From NCBI GenBank assembly GCA_944989445.1, contig CALYLW010001411.1, positions 219,314 through 283,313 of the forward strand: a stretch of DNA of 64,000 nt, read 5' to 3'. The position numbers and the translations under genes were made by a program. The stretch's first letter is position 1. Every line of letters begins with the position of its first letter. The DNA is from Ampullaceana balthica. Taxonomy: Eukaryota; Mollusca; Gastropoda; Lymnaeidae. Below the pieces are notes generated by a model that was not told where the DNA came from, made no database searches, and worked only from the letters and a program-made list of their open reading frames with translations. This document shows, one piece after another, positions 1 through 10,639 of this stretch.

Positions 1-235
1 TATATGACCATGATAATCAGACCAAATAGTGTCTGTTACTAACACTGACATAGTTGTCGTGTTTACCTGGCACCTTCAACAAGATTACCCAAAGGGGTGG
101 GGGGTGGTTGTGGTATTGAAATCGTTTCTTTTGGCTGCATTTGTTATTGTGGTAACAGAGTATGGAATGCCATGACTAGTGATAGTGTTATATTCGTGGA
201 GATTGGAACATTTGTATTCTCATTATTATCTTTTT

Positions 236-354
236 TGGGGTGATGTGGATGTGGGGTGATGTGGATGTGGGGTGATGTGGATGTGGGGTGATGTGGATGT
301 GGGGTGATGTTGATGTGGGGTGATGTGGATGTGGGGTGATGTGGATGTGGGGTG
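236..354. repeat. 16-bp minisatellite, about 7 copies
   Basis: Seven head-to-tail 16-bp units of the form TGATGTGGATGTGGGG, nearly perfect, with one G-to-T change in the fifth. It lies downstream (minus-strand sense) of the last exon seen for the left-hand gene. No coding function is apparent. Confidence 0.9.
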
Positions 355-726
355 GATACTAGGTCAAGTTATAAATGTGGGGCGCCATCTTGGTGAAATG
401 TTATACACTAATACAAAACTAAGTTCGACAAGCAACAACAATACAACACATAATTCGATTTAAAAATAATTCGCCCTCAGGACTAATATAATATATGTTA
501 TGTAGGAATATATCGATCAAATAATGTTAACCATAACTTGAAGAGAGGACATGAACATCTTTATCACAAATGTATTCTAGTGAATATGGATTATGTTGAC
601 TTCATTTTACACAAGATGTTACCACATACTAACCTTAGTTCTAATCTGTAATTATTAAACCCGACCCCAATTCCTAAAACTTACTTTGCCATTTTGCCAC
701 CCTAACCCTTACTTTAACCAACTTAC

Positions 727-1056
727 CAAAGCCTGCAAGCCGTTGTTGTAGTTTTCATCATCATACTGCGTCACAGCTGGGTATTGCCTACCCCGGGCCG
801 CACCCCCATAGTACCCCGGGGCCTGATGGGGGGCAGCACCCCCATAGTACACCGGGGGCTGATGGGGGGCAGCACCCCCGTAGTACCCCGGGGGCTGGTG
901 GGGGCCAGGGTCCTGATAAGGCTGGTATTGGTGGGGAGGCGAGATAAGCTTTAGGTTCACGTCCACGCTTATCCGCTGTCCATCGTCCAAGATAATCTGT
1001 GAGGACACGGGTAGCACCTGGATGTCTGAATGTCTTGGTGACATTGGAAGTGAAAC
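727..1056 (-). CDS. Left gene, 330-nt exon with Tyr/Gly/Pro repeats
   Basis: The exon is open for 110 codons from acceptor GACCTTAG (1057) to donor TTG|GTAAGT (727/726). After about 45 ordinary residues it carries three degenerate 14-residue repeats centred on PPGYYGGAAPHQ, encoded by a GC-rich block unlike the surrounding AT-rich DNA. If the donor is not used, translation stops four codons later, so this could also be the last exon. Confidence 0.75.
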
Positions 1057-4000
1057 CTAAGGTCAAGGACAAGTTGTGTCATTATGAAGTTATATACACA
1101 GATGTCAAGTTTGAGATATCGTTATAAATATGACATTTGAAATGCATCTCCATACATGTGATACATATCCATAGTATGTACTTTAGCATAGTCTACAAAG
1201 TTTCAAGTACAAAACTATGACATGTTTTAATTAGTGTAGTGTTAAAAGGTCAAGTATTTGTATTATTTTAAGTCAAGTGGCTGAGTGTAGAGTCTAGACC
1301 AACGGTTGCCAAACCGTGGCTCGCCGCATGTGGCCATTTTGAGTTCACATTCCCGCTCCCGTACAATTTATAAAAGATATGTTACAAGGGTTACCGAAAG
1401 ATGTTCAATCCAGGTTTAATAACCATTAGGACTTCAATGCGGTTCTCAATAAATGTTTAAACAATTTTTTTAAAATGGCTCTCAGAGACAACAGTTCTGG
1501 CCACCCCTGGCAAAGGTCATTGACACAGTAAACAAATGTGTATCCTTTCTTTAAGCCCAAATTATGACACACTTAGGCTACAAGTACATTGGTGGAAAAA
1601 GCATCTGGGTAAAACAGGAACCAAGTACGAAGACACTCACTTGGTTATGATGTGAACTCTCCTGGCTGGGAGGTGTAGGCATTTCTGTGAGGAAGGCTCT
1701 TCTGTCTGGGGGAACCTGCTGGGGTCGTATCTATGGCAACCAAAGGTTATGTAGTGAGATTTAAGTGGGGCAAATCAAATAGCTATGTTCATATACTACT
1801 AGAGCAGGTACTAGAGTAAGTTACAATATCAGAAGAGTTTATGATCCATATGAGTTAATGAGAAATTTTGTACTGGAATACTTGGAGGTCTACCTTATTT
1901 AACGAGGAATCACTGTTGATAGTTTGGGGTCTGCCTTATTAAACCAGGAATCACTGTTGATAGCTTGGGGTCTACCTTATTTAACCAGGAATCACTGTTG
2001 ATAATTTGGGGTCTACCTTATTTAACGAGGAATCACTGTGATAGTTTGGGGTCTACCTTATTTAACGAAGAATCACTGTGATAGTTTGGGGTCTAACTAA
2101 TTTAACGAGGAATCACTGTGATAGTTTGGGGTCTACCTTATTTAACGAGGAATCACTGTGATAGTTTGGGGTCTACCTTATTTAACGAGGAATCACTGTG
2201 ATAGTTTGGGGTCTAACTAATTTAACGAGGAATCACTGTGAAAGTTTGGGGTCTAACTAATTTAACGAGGAATCACTGTGATAGTTTGGGGTCTACCTTA
2301 TTTAACGAGGAATCACTGTGATAGTTTGGGGTCTACCTTATTTAACGAGGAATCACTGTGATAGTTTGGGGTCTAACTAATTTAACGAGGAATCACTGTG
2401 ATAGTTTGGGGTCTACCTTATTTAACGAGGAATCACTGTTGAACTTTTGCAGTGCTCCAGGCCCCACTCTCTGTCTCCCATGGCCATTTTTATGGTCAAC
2501 TCTTTTGGCTAAAGAAGCTGATCTTTGGGCCCACACCTGTTGGGATTGAGAATAAAACAGTCGAGATAAAAGGTGATCTTTGGAACCGCACCTGTTGTGA
2601 TTGAGAATAAAACAGTAGTAATAGAAAATGATCTTTGGGTCCACACCTGTTGTAAAACAGTCGAGATAAAAAATGATCTTTGGGCCCACATCTGTTGTGA
2701 TTGAGAAAAAAACAGTAGTAATAGAAAATGATCTTTGGACCCACACCTGTTGTGATTGAGAATAAAGCAATCGAGATAAAAGGTGATCTTTGGGTCCACA
2801 GCTGTTGTGATTGAGAATAAAACAGTCGAGATAAAAGGTGATCGTTGGGTCCACATCTGTTGTGATTGAGAATAAAACAAAAATTGATCTTTGGGCCCAC
2901 ACCTGTTGTGATTGAGAATGAAGTAGTTATCGAGTACTTAAGTCAGCCGAAACTATGACTTATGACACAAGTTGAAAGTGACTACAAAGTAATTAAAGTC
3001 AATCATGGGTTACTAGAATTATTACATTATTTTTTACATATAGTTTTCTTGCATTCCTTCTATTTAATTATTTCACTAAAAATTTAACTTGATGCACTTA
3101 CACCTGATGGCAAAAATGTCTAACGTCACCAGAACCTGAGAGCAACATATTTCGATGGGTGATGTTCATATGCACCTTATGTCCATATATACTTGATTGC
3201 AACATAAAATAATCTAACATACATCTGCGATTCATATTTCTATATCTGATGGCCGCATACATCGGATTGCAACATACATATTGTGGCCACTATAACTATT
3301 GATTAGATAGCCTGATGGCAACATAGTGACATGGCCAAATACATCTGATGTCCACATACATATGATTGCCACACCACACATGACATGAACATAGTTCAAA
3401 CATATTCAAAGATTTCTCTCACTCAGTATTTGCTGACCTAAACAGGCTTACATACTGTATCATTGTTTCTAACCAATGGGGTATGACAGTATTGTCCATC
3501 GTTGAATTGGTAGAATATCAAGCAGATAAACGTATTTTAGAAGGATCACTAAGAGCAGAGGAGCAAACTAGGGCAAAAGCAGTCGGGAAAAGAGAAAGGA
3601 GAAAGGCCAGGCAACACTGCCCCACTGCATTCGTGTGTGTGACATGCAGAAGAGACTGCCACTCAAGGATTGGTCTCATCAGCCACACCAAGAGCTGCAA
3701 ATAAAGATAAATCTATCGTCTTTCGTAGACAGACAGATTCCATATCATATCATATCAAACGTATGAAGATTAAATTAAATTATTGATGCAATTTGATCGG
3801 TCAAGCTGTTTACTTTATCTGACAAAAGTTCTGTTTAATATTAACAATTGTTGCTGCACATTCCCAGTTCCACTTATAAATTATGCGCATTCATTACAAA
3901 ACCATGAGAAATAATTATTTGCTTGTAACAAGTCTATTCCTCGTATACCGACACTGGATTTTGCAAACCTCCTTGAAAATAGTTAATAGTTTCCTGCTTT

Positions 4001-7000
4001 AAAATTAATTGAAAAGTATCAAAATTTAAAGGAATATTTAGCAATTTATTTTTAAAAGCAATTAAAATGTGAAGCATCACTTGATGTTTTCAATAGCGGT
4101 ATTTCCCAACACAAAGAAATATATAATAATTTGTTTTTTCTTTTCTTTTCTGGAATTTTTCTAAACTACTGAGAACAGAGGAAATAAACCCACCTGCTAT
4201 TCATAGAAAGCCCCCAAAGGGAAGCAAATCTTACCTGCTCAGCAGGACTCATCTCCCTGTACTCATCATCCCCTTGGTTGGGGTCAATATTTTCAGATCC
4301 CCTGTGGCTAGCCTGACCTTGACCTCTCTTTTTGAGAATCCCTTGTTTTGGTTTGGGTTTGGGTTGTATGAATATCTCGCTGAGCTTCTCCTTCTCCTCC
4401 TTGGTCACCTCGTGTATGTGCGTGTACGACTTGGGCTGTGGCTTGCCGTAGTCCTCTTTGTTGTTGGTCACGTAGTCGTACTTGGGCGGCTTGGGCTGCA
4501 CGGCCTCCATGGGTTCTTCCTGGATGGGAATTTTAGACCTCTGGGCCCCTGGATGACCACCGCCTTGGTCAGCGCGGTCAGTCTGAGCGTGTGCCTGATA
4601 TCTTGGCATGCTCTCTTGCTGACCCGCGGGCTCGCTCCTGGCGGTCGTGTTAACGTCCACGTACCGGTCACTGTCCGTGACGTCACGGCCCGGGTTGCCG
4701 TCGGGCTGGGGTTGGTAAAACCGCTGCTGTACCCGCGGGTTGAGGCGGTGGTTGCGGATGTCCTCGTAGTCGGCGTAGTCCTCACTGTCGAAGTTGACGT
4801 TGTTGAGGCGTGAGTTCCCTGCGGGGTGGGCGAGGCCTGTGAATGCCTGAGGTAGAGGGGGTGGGTTGCGGAACTGGTGGCTCTGCAGGTCGAAGCTGTC
4901 CGAGGGGTCAGGTTTGAAGGCCTCGACAAACGCTCGGGCAGTGGCGTCATCGTTGTAGTAGTCCAGGGAGTCCCTGGCAAAGTCGTGGGAGCCATCCTGG
5001 CCAGGATGTAAAGGAACTGCCGGTATCTCTACCTCCTGGACCTTCTTCAGACCATCCTCAACACGCATTCGTAGGCCTTGAGAGAAGGGAAGGTCATAGG
5101 TCATGATAAAAGTATCATCATATTTGTTGTTAGATTAAAAAAAAGGTCATAGGTCATGAGAAATGTTTCGTCATATTATTGTTCAACAAGTGAGGACTTA
5201 GGTGATGATAAAATGTGATTATGATGTTAGAAAGAAAAAAGATCATTCTAATTTATAAATGGTTCTCAGTGGTAATAGGTTGTCTGTGGTAATGGGTTGT
5301 CTGTGGTAATGGGTTGTCTGTGATAATGGGTTGTCTGTGGTAATGGGTTGTCTGTGGTAATGGGTTGTCTGTGGTAATAGGTTGTCTGTGGTAATGGGTT
5401 GTCTGTGGTAATGGGTTGTCTGTGGTAATGGGTTGTCTGTGGTAATGGGTTGTCTGTGGTAATGGGTTGTCTGTGATAATGGGTTGTCTGTGATAATGGG
5501 TTGTCTGTGGTAATGGGTTGTCTGTGATAATGGGTTGTCTGTGATAATGGGTTGTCTGTGATAATGGGTTGTCTGTGGTAATGGGTTGTCTGTGGTAATG
5601 GGTTGTCTGTGATAATGGGTTGTCTGTGATAATGGGTTGTCTGTGATAATGGGTTGTCTGTGATAATGGGTTGTCTGTGATAATGGGTTGTCTGTGATAA
5701 TGGGTTGTCTGTGATAATGGGTTGTCTGTGATAATGGGTTGTCTGTGATAATGGGTTGTCTGTGATCGTGGGTTGTCTGTGATAATGGGTTGTCTGTGAT
5801 AATGGGTTGTCTGTGATAATGGGTTGTCTGTGATAATGGGTTGTCTGTGATAATGGGTTGTCTGTGATAATGGGTTGTCTGTGATCGTGGGTTGTCTGTG
5901 ATAGTGGGTTGTCTGTGATAATGGGTTGTCTGTGATAATGGGTTGTCTGTGATAATGGGTTGTCTGTGATAATGGGTTGCCTGTGATAATGGGTTGTCTG
6001 TGATAATGGGTTGTCTGTGTTAAATAGATTGTCACTGTTACTGGGTTTTTAAAAAAAAATTAATTAGACGTATGATAACATTTTGTTTAGTGTTATGAAC
6101 AAGACGACACATAAGCCCAGTTTAATCAGGAATTACTGTGTGTTTGATGTGTTGCTGTGTAGCCTCAAGCACATGGACTTCTGTGTAATACTATCTACAC
6201 AACAAGAATGTGAAATGATTAGATTCACTTTACAATATAACCATAAGTAATCTCAGGTTAGTATATTTTTTGTTCGGTTAGTTCTGTTGGACTTTAAATC
6301 GTCATATATATTTTAACATTTTGTGAATGCACTATGCGAAAAATGACATTGTTAGTTTTAGCAAATTTTACATCATGTGAAACAAAACAAAAAAACAACA
6401 TTTGTGACATAAACCTTTAAATCTTAGAATTAAAAGAGCTACGTTTGATTTCATCTCTACAAAAATACTCACAATCATATGTATATAATCAGACAGATGT
6501 TACTTTGTTTTCCTTAAATTGATGACTAGAATATTTAATTTTAAAAGTATGTGTTAACTTAAAACTCCAACAAGAATTGAATATTGCCTTGAGTTTCCAA
6601 CAACGAAACAAAACAAACTGTCTCCAAAGAAGCTAAGATCCAGCAGATATCACACGATCTTCTGACTGCTGATATCTCTGGCCGTCATTAAAGTACAAGA
6701 CAAGCAGAAATCAATGCAGTACTCAATGATTACAGTGGACTAATCCTATCACAACATGTGTCCGGGTCTTAGGATAATCACAGAGTACAGGGTGTGAGGT
6801 GTGTATGTGTTGTGTGTATGTGGTGTAAGGAATAGTGTGTACGTGGTGGTAAGTGTGTATGTTGTGTTAGGTGTGTATGTGGTGTGAGGTGTGTATGTGG
6901 TGTGAGGTGTGTATGTGGTGTGAGGTGGTTATGTGGTGTTAGGTCTCTATGTAGTATGAGGCGCATTTTGTTGTTAGGTGTGTATGTGGTGTAGGGTGTG

Positions 7001-10000
7001 TATATGGTCATAGGTGTGTACTTGGTGTTAAGTGTATATGTAATTTTAGGTGTGTATGTGGTGTTAGGTGTGTATGTGGTGATAGGTGTGTATGTGGTGT
7101 TAGGTGTGTTTGTGGTGTTAGGTGTGTTTGTGGTGTTAGGTGTGTTTGTGGTGATAGGTGTGTTTGTGGTGATAGTTGTCTACATAGTGGTAGGTGAGCA
7201 TGGCATATAACGTGTGTATCTGGTGTTAAGACGTTTCTTGTGGTCTTAAGTTCTGCAAATGAGAATTGAGTACATTTCCCAACATCCTAAAGAGCATGAG
7301 GTGAACCATTACACGATTGAAAGTTGAGCTAAGTGTGTACTTGGTTCACGAAAAGTACACATGTGTTTTTATTGTGTGAAAATTCGACTATAATCTGAAA
7401 TGAATTCGTTTTTTTTTAAAATTTCAACAGTGATTAATGTCAATTTGGAAGCCAAAATCTAGAGAACAATTGTTAAATGTATTGATTTGTTTCTTTGGAC
7501 GTAACTATATATTGGTCATAATTTGGGTGCTGGAAATTGATTTTACTATAAGTTTATTATTTCTAGAGTAGTTGTTAAGACAATTAATTATTTTTCATTT
7601 TAATAAATATTAAAAATGTTTACGTTGTGGGTAGGATGTTAGCATAAATGATGACAAGAAATGTTTACCTAGTTGGTAGAATATTAGCATAGATGACAAG
7701 AAATGTTTGCCTTGTTTGTAAGATGTTAACATAGATTACGACATATGTTGACCTTGTTGGTAGAATGTTAACAAAGATGATGACAATAAATATTTACCTA
7801 GTTTGAAAGATGTTAGCATAGATGACAAGAAATGTTTACCTTGTTGGTAGGATGTTAACATTGATGACAAGAAATGTTTACCTTGTTGGTAGGATGTTAA
7901 CATTGATGACAAGAAATGTTTACCTTGGTAGGATGTTAACATAGAAGACAAGAAATGTTTACCTTGCTGGTAGGATGTTAACAAAAAAGACAAGAAGTGT
8001 TTACCTTGTCGGTATGGTTTTAGCATAGAAGACAAGAAATGTTTACCTTGTTGGTATGGTTTTAGCATAGAAGACAAGAAATGTTAACCTTGCTGGTAGG
8101 ATGTTAACATAGAAGACAAGAAATGTTAACCTTGCTGGTATGATGTTAACATAGAAGACAAGAAATGTTTACCTTGTTGGTAAGAGGTCTCACGTTGAAG
8201 GTCCTCCTCATCCCGTGGGTCATACGATGGTCCAGTTGGTAGTGAGATCCCTCTGGCTCGTGTTTGTCGGACAGGCAGCAGGTTAGGCTGGGCTGGTTGT
8301 GTGGTGGCGCTGGGTTGCTGGAGAATGTGTGGATTATGTTGGATAATGCGTCCCGGCTGTGGGTTGTTGGTCTCTGAAAAGTCTGGATAATTTGAGTGGA
8401 CTGACCCATCCCCTGGACGATTGACCACAGGTTGGGGCCTGCTGGCCGGGGGATAACTGTTCTCTCGTGGGCCTGGCCAGCTGGCTCCGTCTCTCGGGGA
8501 AGTGTTTATGTGTGCTTCAGGTCTGATGGGGCCACTCATGCTCATCCCGTAAGGGTTATACAAGCCAGCATCGTCAGGTTTCCTCTGGCTACCTGCTCCC
8601 CTCACTGCGTTATCTCTGTCTTCATACCTCCCAACATCGTTATGAGAACCACGTTTATCATTGTTGAGTTTTGCTCCCCCTTGGGGGCAGTAGCTCTCCT
8701 GGCTCTGTATGGCCGCCATGTCCAGCTCTCTGTACGTGTCCAGCCGGTCATCGTCCACCCCGTCCAGCCGGCTGTTGACCAGCCTGTACATCCCATCCTC
8801 GTCGTCTGAGAAGGTCGGTGACGTCACGTAGACTTTGTGGGCGGAGGTCGTCACCCTACCAGGGTGTCTGGTGGCTGAAGTCGCCGCCGTTGTGACGTCT
8901 GTGTGCGGTCCGGTCTGTGCCTGGGGGAGTCGGGATAGCCTGCCCGAAGTTTGAGCAGAAGACTGTCGGGACTGTCGGGATTTGTTGTGGTCAGACTTGA
9001 GGATGAAAACGGCCTTGTCCTGGCCAGTGCTGCGTGTGGCACTTGTCTGGCTGCTGCTAACTGTAGATGTCGTGGGTTCGTCTAGTTTGCTGTCTGCAGC
9101 AGGCGTCAATTCTGAGCTGTTGTTGGTGTCTCCATCGTGGCTGTTGCTGTTGGCGTACTGACGTGTATTGTTTTTGGCAGCTGGTGTATGAGGCTTTGCT
9201 GGTGTGTCAGATGTTGTATGAGAATCGTCTGTGTTAACAATCGGTGCTGGTAAGTCTCTCTCACGGTTGTCCACTGAAGCTAAGTCTAAATATCCAGGCT
9301 TTGAAGTAAAGTCTGAATCTTCCCTGCGTGTGTTGACCTGAGCAGTTTGGCTGAAATAGGTCAACTCTTTTTGACTATTAGTTCTATCTGGAAGATGTGA
9401 TGACTCTTTCCTTGCTATATTGCTCTGTTCTAATACTAGAATATCTTGACTCTGGTTTTTAATATCATCTCCCTTAAAATGAGGGTAGTCTTTCCTTGGC
9501 TGGTCTAGTTCTAGGTCTAGGCTGTCTTTCTCAAAATCTAGACTGTCTGCTGCTAAATCTTCCTTGATGCTGTCTTCCTCTTGGCTGCTCAAGAAGTGTG
9601 TAAATTCTTTACTGCTAGCAATGGAACGCTTTGCTGCGTCTCCTCTTGGTTTCAGCCTCTGCGATGAATAAGGGGCAATAAATCTAGCATGGCTTGGGTT
9701 ATCAAACTGTTGGTCATCGGATCTTTGTTCGGACAATTTAGCATTCAGAGATGAGGTGATCAGACTTGACCGGTGAGTTTGATGTGTTGTTGGAACTGGT
9801 GACTTAGTCTCTGTTTGCAATAGGTTCACTTTATCTTGTTTCAACCTGTAGGATTCAGGTGCTGCAGTTGAATGCAATGCTTGAGAAGATGAGGGGTTTT
9901 GTTGTGGCGATGAAACTGTTGGGGTAAGATGGCGTTGCAAGTCTTGGTTTACACCAGATGGAGTTTGAACTTCCGAGTTGAGATGATTATTTGCTGTTTG

Positions 10001-10639
10001 AATTTTCACTTGAGGATCTGGCTCTAAAGTGTTGTTAGTAGGAGTGGTGTCTGTGACATCAACAGGTGAACTTTTGACTGGACGTGAGTCCAATCCAACG
10101 TTCAGTGAGTCACGTGATGGGCTTCTGAGGTTGGCTAACTCTGAGCTGGATGACCCTAGCGTCTCACGGTCAGACTCTGAAGAACTCCACAAGACGTCAT
10201 CTTTTTCATCAGCATTTCGGTGAGCATCCCCCGTCTTGGTGTTCTTTTCTGATGCAGTTTCCTTTTTTCTGTCAGTTAAAATAACATAATGTTCTGGAGT
10301 CTCACTACCTTCTTTCTGATGGGAGTTTTTTAGTGTAGCATCACCTGATGCATATATCAGCTGATTTGTGTTTTCTTTGGTAGTGAGCCGATGTGCAGAC
10401 CTGTGATCTCCAACAGGTGTTTGTCTAACTGCTGTAGAAGACTTGACAATCTCCGGACTTTTCCTTTGGGTGGCCTTGTTAGTTTCTACTGGTGTGTGTT
10501 CTCTGTTTAAATCTTCCTGGTCTGTATACTTACTGCTGTCCTCCTGTGTTGGTGATGTAAAGTGTCCACTGTCGCAGCTCATGGTCGATGAAAGCCAGCC
10601 ATGTGGGGGTGACCCTGTTGCCCATTCTTGACTTGTAAA
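727..10639 (-). CDS. Large low-complexity protein gene, five exons seen, unidentified
   Basis: Spliced minus-strand gene assembled from five exons: 10639-8173, 5076-4235, 2536-2417, 1730-1641 and 1056-727. Intron phases are 1, 0, 0, 0 and agree at every junction. From the ATG at 10582 (A at -3) this gives about 1264 residues; the model is open at the left edge because the last exon ends at a strong GTAAGT donor. The protein is rich in Ser, Thr, Asp, Asn, Gln and Pro, has no visible membrane segment or known domain, and ends in three copies of a PHQPPGYYGGAA-like unit. One lysine-rich piece (KPKPKQGILKKRG) sits in exon 2. It looks intrinsically disordered, perhaps a scaffold or adaptor; that is inference only. 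The frame is open upstream of 10582 to a good acceptor at 10639, so either 10582 is the start after a 5'UTR exon, or coding exons lie further upstream. I do not recognise the family. Confidence 0.75.
1298..1517. mobile_element. Probable hAT-type MITE remnant
   Basis: The left end (CAACGGTTGCCAAACCGTGG) and the inverted right end (CAGGGGTGGCCAGAACTG) resemble each other and the CAGxGGTxGCCAA termini of hAT elements. No 8-bp target duplication could be confirmed, so the call rests on the termini alone. Confidence 0.35.
1641..1730 (-). CDS. Left gene, 90-nt exon
   Basis: Thirty codons in phase 0 between acceptor TTGCCATAG (1731) and donor CAA|GTGAGT (1641/1640). The translation starts IRPQQVPPDRRAF and is proline-rich like the rest of the protein. 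Phases match both neighbouring exons. Confidence 0.7.
1881..2440. repeat. 40-bp array of exon-end/donor copies (about 14)
   Basis: Head-to-tail 40-41-bp units. On the minus strand each contains GATTCCTCGTTAAATAAG followed by GTAGAC, which is the last 18 bases of the exon at 2417-2536 and its donor. Some copies have lost the donor-like bases (AACTAA in place of ACCTTA on the plus strand). It occupies the 5' end of the intron. Confidence 0.9.
2417..2536 (-). CDS. Left gene, 120-nt exon enclosed by its own splice-site arrays
   Basis: Forty codons, phase 0 to phase 0, matching both neighbours. The acceptor is TTCTCAATCCCAACAG|GTGTGG and the donor AATAAG|GTAGAC. The peptide begins VWAQRSASLAKRV and ends FNSDSSLNK. 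Acceptor plus first exon bases are tandemly repeated upstream (2519-2925), and last exon bases plus donor are repeated downstream (1881-2440), so which copies are used is uncertain. Confidence 0.6.
2519..2925. repeat. 55-bp array of acceptor/exon-start copies (8)
   Basis: Eight units spaced 55 bp apart, two of them shortened to 45-46 bp. On the minus strand each reads a pyrimidine-rich stretch, CACAACAG, then GTGTGG(A/G)CCCAAAGATCA, which is the acceptor and first bases of the exon at 2417-2536. The array is the 3' end of the preceding intron. Confidence 0.9.
3460..3760 (+). mobile_element. 5'-truncated non-LTR retrotransposon, 3' end only
   Basis: A 73-codon frame (3483-3704) ends in a Cys/His finger, CVTCRRDCHSRIGLISHTKSC. 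This matches in layout the C-terminal finger of the full retrotransposon at 50434-53500 (CPFCSRTFRARIGLISH). It is preceded by a basic linker rich in Arg/Lys/Ala and followed, after the stop, by a short 3'UTR that runs into (ATATC)n at 3745-3757, a typical LINE tail. It is in the plus orientation within a minus-strand intron. Only the last few percent of the element is present. Confidence 0.7.
4235..5076 (-). CDS. Left gene, second exon (842 nt)
   Basis: The acceptor CCTTCCCTTCTCTCAAG precedes 5076. The first two bases complete the Gly codon begun in the previous exon (G|GC). The exon is open for 280 codons to CAG|GTAAGA at 4235/4234, phase 0. It is charged and Pro/Asp/Tyr/Gln-rich. An ATG at 5104 lies in the intron and is not the start. 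Confidence 0.85.
5262..6030. repeat. 17-bp minisatellite, about 45 copies
   Basis: Unit TGGGTTGTCTGTGATAA, with GATAA/GGTAA variants clustered in blocks. Because 51 = 3 x 17, it gives a long artificial minus-strand ORF with a 17-residue period. It sits about 185 bp upstream of the acceptor of the exon at 5076. Confidence 0.95.
6790..7215. repeat. Degenerate 18-bp GT-rich array
   Basis: Repeats of GTGTGTATGTGGTGTTAG with many changes, in two blocks separated by a more diverged stretch near 6960. It lies inside the first intron of the left gene. Short ORFs on either strand here are repeat artefacts. Confidence 0.85.
7625..8190. repeat. 42-bp array of exon-end/donor copies (about 14)
   Basis: Units of 38-42 bp. 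On the minus strand each holds TACCAACAAG|GTAAACATTTC or a close variant, the last 10 bases of the exon ending at 8173 followed by its donor. The array starts at the real exon boundary and decays away from it. The GGTTAAC variant in copies nearest the exon weakens the donor. Confidence 0.92.
8173..10639 (-). CDS. Left gene, exon with first ATG (2467 nt)
   Basis: The acceptor is TTATTTCTCTGTAG at 10640 and the donor is CAACAAG|GTAAAC at 8173/8172. The exon enters in phase 0 and leaves with one base over. It encodes 803 codons from the ATG at 10582: a Ser/Thr/Asn/Gln-rich, charged sequence with no recognised domain. Acidic stretches (for example SDDEDGM) occur in the C-terminal third. The last 10 exon bases plus the donor are repeated downstream as a tandem array. 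Confidence 0.85.

Noticed and set aside
4274..4813. 179-codon plus-strand hydrophobic frame
   Set aside because: Antisense shadow of the minus-strand exon at 4235-5076, which has matching splice sites and phases.
5253..6035. 260-codon minus-strand frame with 17-residue period
   Set aside because: Artefact of the 17-bp minisatellite; it lies inside an intron of the left gene.
6790..7210. 70-77-codon Val/Gly- and His/Thr-rich frames
   Set aside because: Both strands of an 18-bp GT-rich repeat; purely compositional.
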